Assembly: GCA_002411345.1 (NCBI GenBank)
Contig: DHSL01000041.1
Coordinates: forward strand, 33,982 to 97,981
Direction of reading: 5' to 3'
DNA: 64,000 bases
Source of the DNA: Bacteroidales bacterium UBA5287
Lineage (GTDB): Bacteria; Bacteroidota; Bacteroidia; Bacteroidales; Dysgonomonadaceae
Shown: piece after piece, positions 19,333 through 27,210 of the stretch
Position numbering within the stretch: the stretch's first letter is position 1
Layout: each line of letters starts with the position of its first letter
Position numbers and translations under genes: made by a program
The notes under the pieces: model-generated
Database searches by the model: none
The model's input: the letters and a program-made list of their open reading frames with translations, nothing else
What the model was told of the DNA's origin: nothing

Positions 19333-20501
19333 ATCAAATAGCCATTAACAAACAATCAGGGCGACTATTATCCCTTGATATTCTGCGAGGAATCACTATT
19401 GCCGGAATGATTATGGTAAACAATCCCGGAACCTGGCAATACATCTACAAACCATTAGGTCACGCCAGTTGGCACGGATTAACCCCCACCGATCTGGTGT
19501 TCCCCTTCTTCATGTTCATTATGGGCGTTTCGATGTACATGTCCTTTCGCAAGTTCGAGTTCAAAGCCACCAAAGCCAGCATCTATAAAATTGTGAAGCG
19601 CACCGTATTGCTTTTTCTTGTCGGCATGGCCTTAAACTGGTTCGGCCGGTTATGCGGCGGATTGTCGCGAGGTGAGAACCTTATTGAAGCCGCCACCCAT
19701 TTTGACACCCTCCGTATTTTGGGCGTGTTGCAGCGACTCGCGTTAGCATATGGATTTGCCGCTTTGATAGCCGTTTATGTCAAGCCCAAGCACATTATCT
19801 GGTCGATAGTCATACTCTTAACCGGCTATTTCCTATTACTGTTATTTGGCAACGGCTTTGATAAAAGTGAGAACAACATCATCTCCATTATCGACAGAGC
19901 CATATTAGGCACCGCCCATATGTATCGAGATACAGATGCAGCCGGTACCTCCATCGCCCTTGATCCCGAAGGCCTATTAAGCACCCTACCCTCAATAGCC
20001 CATGTCCTTATCGGCTATCTCTTTGGCAAGATCATTATCGACAACAAAGACAACCACGTGAAAGTCGAGAAAATCATGATTTGGGGCACCCTTTTAGCAT
20101 TCGGAGGACTATTGCTACAATACGGCTGTCCCATCAACAAAAAGATCTGGAGTCCCACGTTCGTACTCACCACCACCGGTTTTGCCGCCCAGTTGTTAGC
20201 GTTACTCATTTGGATTATCGACATAAAGAAAAAAGACCGATGGACCCCATTTTTCCACTCCTTTGGAGTTAATCCATTGATTATATATGTCTTTGCCGGC
20301 GTCTTTTCCAATATCCTTTCCAATGTAAAGTTCATGTTCCGCGAAGAAACCATCTCCCTTAAAGGATTCATTTACAGCGTTATGATTCAGCCCTGGGCAG
20401 GTAATTATTTCGGATCATTGATATACGCATTATTTTTAGTCACCATTTGCTGGCTATTCGGATTATTCCTCTATAAGAAAAATATATACATCAAGCTATA
20501 A
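19329..20501 (+). CDS. murT: DUF5009/NagX-like inner membrane protein, probable MurNAc transporter (MurT)
   Basis: The 390-residue protein has about ten hydrophobic helices and the DUF5009/HGSNAT-type start: RLLSLDILRGITIAGMIMVN, then ASWHGLTPTDLVFPFFMFIM. Relatives were first noted as acyltransferase-like (NagX, heparan glucosaminide acetyltransferase). In Tannerella forsythia a DUF5009 protein in the same gene order (MurT-MurK-MurQ) was reported as a MurNAc transporter. Its position between NamZ and MurK, with overlaps on both sides (4 bases and 1 base), supports the same role here. The transport function is by analogy; acyl transfer cannot be excluded. Confidence 0.82.
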   Translation: MNQIAINKQSGRLLSLDILRGITIAGMIMVNNPGTWQYIYKPLGHASWHGLTPTDLVFPFFMFIMGVSMYMSFRKFEFKATKASIYKIVKRTVLLFLVGMALNWFGRLCGGLSRGENLIEAATHFDTLRILGVLQRLALAYGFAALIAVYVKPKHIIWSIVILLTGYFLLLLFGNGFDKSENNIISIIDRAILGTAHMYRDTDAAGTSIALDPEGLLSTLPSIAHVLIGYLFGKIIIDNKDNHVKVEKIMIWGTLLAFGGLLLQYGCPINKKIWSPTFVLTTTGFAAQLLALLIWIIDIKKKDRWTPFFHSFGVNPLIIYVFAGVFSNILSNVKFMFREETISLKGFIYSVMIQPWAGNYFGSLIYALFLVTICWLFGLFLYKKNIYIKL

Positions 20502-21343
20502 TGAAATTCAATCTGCTCGCCGACAGCGGCGCCACCAAGACCAGCTGGAGTCTTATTTACGACGGTCAAGTTATCCATCAATTTGACAGTAAAGGCATCA
20601 GTCCCATCTATCAATCAGAGCAAGAGATAGAAGAATACATCCATCAAACAGTCTTTCCAGCGTATAGAGACAAGACCATTGACGCCATATATTTTTACGG
20701 CAGCGGCTGTATTCCCGAAAAAGTACCCATCGTTAAGAACGCCATATACAAGTCCTTTCCCTTGGAAACCATTCAAGTTTACAGCGATCTGATTGCCGCC
20801 GTTCATGCCCTATGCGGTTATAAGAAGGGGATTGCCTGTATTTTAGGTACCGGCAGTAATTCCTGTGAGTGGGACGGCGAGAAGATAGTCAAGCAAATCT
20901 CCCCCCTTGGCTTCATCCTTGGCGACGAAGGCAGCGGTGCCGATTTAGGCAAAAGGCTGGTGAATAACGCATTGAAAGAACAGTTACCTGCAGGAATGAA
21001 AGAAACCTTTTTAGAAACCTATCAGCTAACCCCCAGCATCATTATCGACAAAGTCTATCGTCAACCCTTTCCCAGTCGTTTTTTAGCCAGTCTCTCCCCC
21101 TTCCTCTTAAAGAATATTGAAGAACCCGTTGTCCGTAAAATCGTCCTGACCAGCTTCTCCGATTTCTTTGAAAAGAACGTGATGCATTACAATTATAAAA
21201 ACAATAAAGTTAACTTTGTAGGTTCAATAGCCTATTACTACAGCGACATTTTGCGTGAAGCAGCATTAGATAAAGGCATTGAGACAGGTATTATTTACAA
21301 ATCCCCCATGCAAGGATTAGTTGAATTTTATAAAGATAAATAA
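20501..21343 (+). CDS. murK: BadF/BadG-type sugar kinase, probable MurNAc kinase (MurK)
   Basis: An ASKHA-fold kinase of 280 residues. The phosphate-1 loop is LLADSGATKTSWSLI at residues 4-18, the phosphate-2/adenosine region is ACILGTGSNSCEWDG near 115-130, and LGDEGSGADLGKRLVN follows. This fits the N-acetylglucosamine-kinase-like BadF/BadG/BcrA family. In this context it should phosphorylate incoming MurNAc at O6 to MurNAc-6-phosphate, feeding the etherase encoded one base after its stop codon. Specificity for MurNAc rather than GlcNAc is inferred from the operon. Confidence 0.88.
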   Translation: MKFNLLADSGATKTSWSLIYDGQVIHQFDSKGISPIYQSEQEIEEYIHQTVFPAYRDKTIDAIYFYGSGCIPEKVPIVKNAIYKSFPLETIQVYSDLIAAVHALCGYKKGIACILGTGSNSCEWDGEKIVKQISPLGFILGDEGSGADLGKRLVNNALKEQLPAGMKETFLETYQLTPSIIIDKVYRQPFPSRFLASLSPFLLKNIEEPVVRKIVLTSFSDFFEKNVMHYNYKNNKVNFVGSIAYYYSDILREAALDKGIETGIIYKSPMQGLVEFYKDK

Positions 21344-21344
21344 T

Positions 21345-22166
21345 ATGGCATTCATTAAGATAACAGAGCAATCCTCGCTATACAATAATCTTGAGAACAA
21401 ATCAGTAGGAGAAATCCTTAGTGAGATCAATCAAGAAGATCAGAAAGTAGCGTTAGCAGTAGAGAAAACCCTTCCCGAGATAGAGAAACTCGTTACCGGG
21501 ATAGTAGAAAGGATGAAACGCGGCGGTCGTCTCTTTTATATCGGAGCCGGCACCAGCGGCAGGTTAGGAGTTTTAGACGCCTCCGAGATCCCCCCAACCT
21601 ACGGAATGCCAAACACCTACGTTATCGGTCTCATTGCCGGCGGTGAAAAAGCCTTGCGCAATCCCGTAGAAGCCGCCGAAGACGATCCCGCGAAAGCCTG
21701 GCAAGAACTACAAGAGTATAATATCAACACCAACGACGTGCTAGTCGGCATTGCCGCATCCGGTACAACCCCATATGTATCCGGCGCCTTACGTACCGCG
21801 AGAGAGAATGGCATTTTGACCGGCGCCATTTGCTGCAACCCCGGTTCGCCCGTAGCCGCCGAAGCAGAGATCAAGATAGAACCCATTGTCGGTCCCGAGT
21901 ACGTCACCGGTAGTACCCGTATGAAATCCGGAACCGCCCAAAAAATGGTCCTTAACATGATCACCACCAGCACGATGATCAAGTTAGGCAGAGTAAAAGG
22001 TAACCGTATGGTAAACATGCAGTTATCAAATCAGAAACTAATTGACCGAGGTACCCGCATGATTATTGACGAGCTTCATTTACCTTATGAGCAAGCAAAG
22101 AACCTGTTATTGCTCCATGGATCCGTAAAAAAAGCAGTCGACCAATACAAATCACAAAACAAGTAA
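21345..22166 (+). CDS. murQ: N-acetylmuramic acid 6-phosphate etherase
   Basis: The start is placed at ATG 21345 (MAFIKITEQSSLYNN), which leaves one base after the kinase stop; an upstream in-frame TTG at 21321 would overlap the kinase. The 273-residue product is a SIS-domain protein with the MurQ signatures YIGAGTSGRLGVLDASEIPP and GSTRMKSGTAQKMVLNM. The Glu in DASEIPP corresponds to the catalytic acid of E. coli MurQ. It removes D-lactate from MurNAc-6-phosphate, giving GlcNAc-6-phosphate for amino-sugar metabolism or wall synthesis. No nagA or nagB follows in this window. Confidence 0.96.
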   Translation: MAFIKITEQSSLYNNLENKSVGEILSEINQEDQKVALAVEKTLPEIEKLVTGIVERMKRGGRLFYIGAGTSGRLGVLDASEIPPTYGMPNTYVIGLIAGGEKALRNPVEAAEDDPAKAWQELQEYNINTNDVLVGIAASGTTPYVSGALRTARENGILTGAICCNPGSPVAAEAEIKIEPIVGPEYVTGSTRMKSGTAQKMVLNMITTSTMIKLGRVKGNRMVNMQLSNQKLIDRGTRMIIDELHLPYEQAKNLLLLHGSVKKAVDQYKSQNK

Positions 22167-22198
22167 TACCCAAACAATTAGCATATTCATTTACACCA

Positions 22199-22576
22199 AT
22201 GGCCATAATTATTAAAACCTCGAACCCCCATAAACTACTAGAGAAAATATACAAAGCAGTCGACGATAAAAACGCCGACAAGTGGACCTGCGACAAGTCC
22301 GGCAGGTTCACCTACACCACTTTCCAATGGCGTTCCGAAGCCTGGTTGAAACCCGAGATATGGATTGACGAAAGCGAGCTTCGGTTGGGTATTCGTAAGC
22401 GGAAAGGCAGAAAATACTTAACCTCCAAGCTCTATAATTTTTACCACAGCAAGTTCGTCGAGACCATGCTCACCCATTTTGTGCAAGATTTCAGTTCGAT
22501 AACCGTAACCGCGCAAAAAACAGCCCCCGACGAGTTTGAGAATCCGAAGATGAATACGGTGACTCTGATTGATTAA
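22199..22576 (+). CDS. Small basic protein of unknown function at the end of the salvage operon
   Basis: A 125-residue soluble protein with no signal peptide. The sequence is rich in Lys, Trp and Tyr (DKWTCDKSGRFTYTTFQWRS; RLGIRKRKGRKYLTSKLYNF) and the predicted pattern is alpha/beta. It starts 32 bases after murQ, keeps the same C-rich codon usage as the salvage genes (CCC, ACC, ATC), and therefore belongs to the same unit. I do not recognise the family. Its constant neighbourhood with murQ in other genomes would be the first clue to its role. Confidence 0.6.
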   Translation: MAIIIKTSNPHKLLEKIYKAVDDKNADKWTCDKSGRFTYTTFQWRSEAWLKPEIWIDESELRLGIRKRKGRKYLTSKLYNFYHSKFVETMLTHFVQDFSSITVTAQKTAPDEFENPKMNTVTLID

Positions 22577-22990
22577 CTGTCGTGATGGTTAATTATTGTT
22601 AACTTTTTCCCTGATTTTTGCTGATGGTTGTATCGGACCATCATCGGAGTTGCACCGGAGCTGCACCGGAGCTGGGTGGGAGGTGCAAGGTGTTAAGGGA
22701 GGTTAAAATATCTTTTATTATGTTTCGAATATAGATGAATCAAAGATGCAGGGTGAATGCATTTTTGGTTCATTTGATAATTTGATGCTGATAAATGTCA
22801 ACTTCGGAACCTGACGGAGATTAAAAATGAAAAACAGCAAAACAAATAAACAGAAATTGAGAATAAAAACATCTTTAAAAAAGTGTTTTTTTACAAATAA
22901 ATTAACTAAACTTGCAGTAGTAAACTTTAGATTGAAGACATACATGATAAAGCTACTTTTGATATTAAGTAATTAAAAAAAATAATTATT
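22577..22990 (+). other. Intergenic region with an 11-base tandem repeat
   Basis: No gene is visible in these 414 bases. A short tandem repeat is present at 22645-22674: CGGAGTTGCAC, CGGAGCTGCAC, CGGAGCTGGG. It is preceded by a 6-base inverted repeat (GATGGT/ACCATC). A weak AT-rich hairpin with a T run (22588-22608) might end the salvage transcript. Composition drops sharply from GC-rich to AT-rich across this region. Confidence 0.5.
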
Positions 22991-25006
22991 ATGAAATTTA
23001 TTATATGTAGTATCGCATTGATTTTTAATTTTGTTGTTACTTTAAATTTGCAAGCCCAAAATACAGACCCATATAACCTAAGTTTCGATGGCAATGAATC
23101 TAATATGATTGGGTTCAATGATAATTGGCAGTTTCTTAAGTCGATATATTTTAGAATCAATAGCGATACTATATGTAAGATTAACGGAAAAAGTAGTTTA
23201 AGTTTATCTCTTGATGAAAGAACTGATTTTAATAATGGTTATGGCTTTTTCTATCAAAAATTACCAATTCCTTCTTATACAAAAAAACTAGAACTGAGCT
23301 GTTGGTCCCGAGGAGTTCAACTTAACAATACTTATCTCTATTGCCATATTACAAATTCGGATAATCAGATAATTGGTGTTGACTCTGTCAAATTACCAAA
23401 TTCCATAAATTGGAAAAAATCAAAATTAAAACTACAATTACCTTCATTAAAAAATAAAAGAATATTATACATATCCTTTAATTCCTATAATCATAGCGTA
23501 GGTTGGGTAGATAATTTAGAAATTCGTTTAGATGGCATTCCTTATTATCAAAAAATGAATTCTCAAGAATTTTCACAACCCAATTCTATGTCGTTTATTG
23601 AAAATGCAGATAGTTTATCAGATCAAAACATGGACTTGAAATATTTGCATACACCTTCTGTCATTGGTATTGGGGAATCCTCACATGGAAGTCATGAACA
23701 ATTAATATTACGGAACAAACTAATAAAACATCTGGTTGAAAATGAGAATGCGAAATTGATTATTTTTGAGTTTGACGAATCTTTTGCTGCTACCATGAAT
23801 AAATATATAAACAATGAAGTAATAGATACCAACTTTAACTTAGAAGATTATTTTAAAGACCTACCAAATAGAAATCATATTTATCAAAATCAAGAAACAA
23901 TTGATTTAATAAAATTTCTTCGTCAATATAATGATAAACATAATGATAAAGTAAATTTTACAGGAATGGACTATTCTTTTGGAGGTGACGAGTGGATTTC
24001 TTTCCAAATGTCTTATGATGGTGATAAAGGTCGTGATAAATATATGGCAACACAAGCTTTAAAACATATTGAAAATTTTTGTAAAGAAGGTAGAAAAACT
24101 ATTATATGGGGACATTTAGGACATATTATGCATGAGAGTGGGGATATTACCTATTTCAAGACGAACAATACAGGTAAATGGTTAAGTGACAAATTAGGGA
24201 AAAATTATTATGTTATTGGTTTATTTACAGGTAAAGGATCGGTTTTGGTTAATCCAATTTTTGAGCCTACAGTACTCAATCTTGTAACTCCTATACCATA
24301 TAGTTTAGAGGAATCTTGTATGCTAACAAATCAAAATACATTATACTTTAATACTTCTACGCAATCAAAATTAGATAGTATCACTTCGTTTAGGTTTACA
24401 GGAACAGGTATTGAAAGAAGACAATTCCATTCTTTTATTAAAGTCAAGAAATTATTCGATGCTGTAGCGTACATAAAAGAAAGCAAAATAACTGATTTTA
24501 TTTTATTGACTAAAAAGCCGATACCAGCAGATACGTTAATTTACAATAAAGTACATTATAAAAGAGCTACCCAAAAATCAACAAATATAAAAATATCATA
24601 CTCTCCTTTATCTGTAAATAAAATAAAAGATGGTATTTATCTGAATGATAATGATAAAAATGGAATAGCGTGGAAGTCTACTGCCAATGACACGATTTAT
24701 CTTAAAAACCAACCATACATAGACATTGACAATCTTCTTCTTTTTGATTTTTTCGTTTCTGAAGGAAAATACAATATGTATATTTACTTTAACCAAACTG
24801 CTAAGGAACTATATAATGACATTGAGTTTTCTAGCATGATAGGTCTTGTTATTGGAGGAAAACTAATATTCAATAACAGAAAATTTACTGTCAAAAGCAA
24901 TTTACTACCATCTTCTATTATTTTAAGCAATTTGTCTATTAGTGATATCCAATTAATTGAAAAGAAATATCCTAAGAAAACTTATTGGAGCAATAAACCA
25001 AAATAA
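22991..25006 (+). CDS. Erythromycin-esterase-family protein (secreted)
   Basis: The N-terminus is a signal peptide (LIFNFVVTLNLQAQ). A carbohydrate-binding-like beta domain occupies about 30-190. Residues about 205-430 carry erythromycin-esterase family motifs: VIGIGESSHGSHEQLILRNK with the Glu and His pair of the active site, IIFEFDESFAATMNKYINN, and WGHLGHIMHESGD. The C-terminal 220 residues resemble nothing I know. Total length is 671, longer than plasmid EreA/B (about 400). Chromosomal members in Bacteroidota have no proven macrolide activity; a hydrolase acting on an unknown ester or lactone is the safest reading. It is AT-rich and isolated, with no partner gene. Confidence 0.78.
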   Translation: MKFIICSIALIFNFVVTLNLQAQNTDPYNLSFDGNESNMIGFNDNWQFLKSIYFRINSDTICKINGKSSLSLSLDERTDFNNGYGFFYQKLPIPSYTKKLELSCWSRGVQLNNTYLYCHITNSDNQIIGVDSVKLPNSINWKKSKLKLQLPSLKNKRILYISFNSYNHSVGWVDNLEIRLDGIPYYQKMNSQEFSQPNSMSFIENADSLSDQNMDLKYLHTPSVIGIGESSHGSHEQLILRNKLIKHLVENENAKLIIFEFDESFAATMNKYINNEVIDTNFNLEDYFKDLPNRNHIYQNQETIDLIKFLRQYNDKHNDKVNFTGMDYSFGGDEWISFQMSYDGDKGRDKYMATQALKHIENFCKEGRKTIIWGHLGHIMHESGDITYFKTNNTGKWLSDKLGKNYYVIGLFTGKGSVLVNPIFEPTVLNLVTPIPYSLEESCMLTNQNTLYFNTSTQSKLDSITSFRFTGTGIERRQFHSFIKVKKLFDAVAYIKESKITDFILLTKKPIPADTLIYNKVHYKRATQKSTNIKISYSPLSVNKIKDGIYLNDNDKNGIAWKSTANDTIYLKNQPYIDIDNLLLFDFFVSEGKYNMYIYFNQTAKELYNDIEFSSMIGLVIGGKLIFNNRKFTVKSNLLPSSIILSNLSISDIQLIEKKYPKKTYWSNKPK

Positions 25007-25428
25007 ATATGAGGTTCTGGTGTTGTTGTACCTTTACTAACAATTATTAAGTGTGGTGGGGTGGTTTTATACCGTTTATTAAATCTTTAGTTTTCAAAAA
25101 TATACTAGTTTACGAATCTTAAGATATTAATAATTATTGATAGCATTTTGTCAGTTATAACGTATGCATTCGGTAAAGTACGTGTTTAATTTCAAGTTTT
25201 CTTAGTTTTCAAAAAGTAAACTTTCAAAAACTTGTAAAACATTCGGAGACGAATTGGAGTTTTTAGGAGTTTCTCTGAATCCAGTTTGAAGGAAGCAGTT
25301 CAGCCAAGTCCAATGTATAATCCTGGTCGTAATCGTGGATATGACTTAAAACATATACCTATAGTACTCCCCATTAACTGGAGAAATTTATTAGCAAGTT
25401 AAGATTTTTTTTCTTTTTTAAATATGTT
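25007..25428. other. Gene-free, AT-rich region
   Basis: I see no coding region, RNA gene or strong repeat in these 422 bases. They lie between the esterase-like gene and the dead transposase and may be degraded mobile-element flank. Confidence 0.4.
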
Positions 25429-26420
25429 CTATGCCTGATTTGCGTAACACAAAGCTGACGTTTTGTAAGACAAAGACTGGCGCGGTCGTTCATTGTTGTA
25501 AAACTGAAAGTATCCTTCCAAACCTTTCCACAAAGATAAACCGTGTTCATAAACATTTAAATAAATGTGTTCATATTGTACTATGCACCATAATCGTTCG
25601 ATAAAAATATTTTCCAAGGCACGGCCTCAGTCATCCATCAATATTGTTACCTCATTTTCGAGTAATACCTTAATGAAAATATCGCTTGTAAATTGACTCA
25701 CCTAATCTGTATTAAATATTTCGAGTTTGTCATGTTTTTGAATGGTTTGCGCCAACACATCAGAACACCATTATGCGGACATCGTATTAGATTGCGACCA
25801 GTGAAGCATATAGCGATTGCGCAGATCAATTAACGAAATCAGGCACATAAATCCTGTTTTATAGGAATATACGTGATGTCGGCTGCCCAAAACTATTTAG
25901 ACCTTTCGATCTTTATGTTCTGCAGAAGTTAGGATTTTTTTTATGTTCTGGAGCCGTCAGTCGCAGAATACCGTAAAAGGTGTCTTTAAATATTTCTCAT
26001 CAAGCAAAAAGAATATTTGTAGATTTTCTTCGCTCTCTCCTTTGAGAATGTAATAAAAACTACTACTGGAGATGGAGAGCAAATTAAGCGGGTACTGATA
26101 AGCTGAGTTGTACTTTCAAAATCAACCATCTTTTTTTTCTTCTGTGTTTCTCATAACAACATTTTTAGAAAAAATCGTTTTTAACTTTCAACTGACCGAT
26201 CTGTTAATATAATTTGTCTATATCAACCGCATATTCTTTCTTCTCTGATTTGATTTATCTAAGGTAAATATCTGACCTAAATTTTGTAACTCTTTCGTTT
26301 TCCATGCTGAAATTTGAGTGGACAAAAGTTCGTACTTTTTCTCTAATTAATCAGACGTTTAGCGTTCATCTAACGACTAAAACGACTTTCGTTTAAAATT
26401 CTTTGCTAAATTTTCTTCTT
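25429..26420 (-). pseudogene. Degenerate IS3-family transposase (orfA end plus orfB)
   Basis: Read on the minus strand in several frames, the region spells the IS3 transposase order. YAVDIDKLY and QIGQLKV come from the orfA/orfB junction. Then come LNLLSISSSSFYYILKGE, LLDEKYLKTPF, the integrase catalytic core start WAADITYIPIKQ, the NTMSA/TIQKHDKLEIFNT region, QFTSDIFIKVLLEN, and the C-terminal ENIFIERLWCIVQYEHIYL and FYNNERPRQSL. The reading is broken by several stops and frameshifts and a probable deletion before the catalytic core. No intact transposase remains; the upstream limit is approximate. Confidence 0.85.
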
Positions 26421-26597
26421 GTTGTGGACATATATTATTTTGTTAAAGATAATGTTTTTATTTCATCGCTTTAACTTAATTCATTGTCCAATTTTTTTGG
26501 AGATTATCATAGTATTTATTTATTTTTTTAAGGTACCTTTTGGCAAAAATATAATAACACGTTAACTATTTTAAAGAATATATCAAAATATTTTGCT

Positions 26598-26619
26598 AAT
26601 TACGATTTAATTCGTAATT
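26598..26619 (+). promoter_or_regulatory. Inverted repeat operator/promoter before the nucleotide-enzyme operon
   Basis: AATTACGA (26598-26605) is repeated as its exact complement TCGTAATT (26612-26619) across 6 bases. Pairing resumes two bases further out (GC at 26595, GC at 26621). The right arm runs into TAATTTG, one base short of the Bacteroidota -7 element TAnnTTTG. The site is about 50 bases before the first small gene, so an autoregulated or repressed promoter is likely. Confidence 0.5.
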
Positions 26620-26669
26620 TGCGAAAGATTTAGAGTGGAATTTAATATTAATATATAATACAGTTAAAC

Positions 26670-26864
26670 ATGAATACAATAAAATTTCCAATCAACAATC
26701 TAACTGACGAGCAAGTACTTAAAGAGTTCATCAAACGATTTGAATGTGATGCCGTAATATTGATATACATGGAATCTAACAGTGAATACGGATTTGGAAG
26801 ATGGAAAAATATTGAAGGCAAAAATTGGGTAAAAAAAATAATAAAAAATATAAAGACAATTTAA
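26670..26864 (+). CDS. Small protein of unknown function, first in the nucleotide-enzyme operon
   Basis: A 64-residue acidic-then-basic protein (NNLTDEQVLKEFIKRFECDA; SEYGFGRWKNIEGKNWVKKI) without a signal peptide or a known motif. It starts with ATG shortly after a promoter-like inverted repeat. Its stop codon (26862-26864) is followed in the same frame by another open stretch that continues into the next small gene, so the two could once have been one longer protein or a translationally coupled pair. Confidence 0.5.
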   Translation: MNTIKFPINNLTDEQVLKEFIKRFECDAVILIYMESNSEYGFGRWKNIEGKNWVKKIIKNIKTI

Positions 26865-26957
26865 TTAAATTATAACACTATTATTGGAGGAGGAGGAGGG
26901 TATACCACAAATTATACTAGAGATTTACCATCTAAAGAGGATGATTGTGATAGCTTA

Positions 26958-27206
26958 ATGCTAAATGTTGACTTACAAAAGCTACAACCAAGTTTAAAAA
27001 ACTATAAGATAAATGATATTTTAGATGTCAAATTTAATGAAGATTTAATATATGTTACTGGTGAATATGGACTATGTGGATATATACCAGCAGCTCAAGA
27101 GGCAAAAATATTTAAATGTCTTGAAAAAGGAAAATTATTTATTGCTAAAATTATATCAATTACTGATATTAGTTGTAGAGTAAGAATTACTCCTCTAATT
27201 CATTAA
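26958..27206 (+). CDS. Small beta-barrel-like protein, possibly HIRAN-related
   Basis: From ATG 26958 the product has 82 residues. The pattern (YVTGEYGLCGYIPAAQEAKI then FKCLEKGKLFIAKIISITD) recalls the second half of HIRAN or other small nucleic-acid-binding barrels, but the diagnostic first half of HIRAN is missing. The same frame is open upstream to 26865 and encodes a glycine run (IIGGGGG) and YTTNYTRDLPSKEDD with no standard start codon there, so a longer form using a rare start such as ATT is possible. It ends four bases before the PfkB-NDT gene. Function is unknown. Confidence 0.5.
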   Translation: MLNVDLQKLQPSLKNYKINDILDVKFNEDLIYVTGEYGLCGYIPAAQEAKIFKCLEKGKLFIAKIISITDISCRVRITPLIH

Positions 27207-27210
27207 AAAA

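Noticed and set aside
22991..25006. Reading the erythromycin-esterase-like gene as macrolide resistance
   Set aside because: The protein is much longer than EreA/B, secreted, and isolated from mobile resistance genes; the family name does not prove the substrate.
25429..25617. A 62-codon frame that might be annotated as a transposase
   Set aside because: It is only the tail of an IS3 transposase whose other parts are present but broken by stops and frameshifts, so it is treated as a pseudogene.
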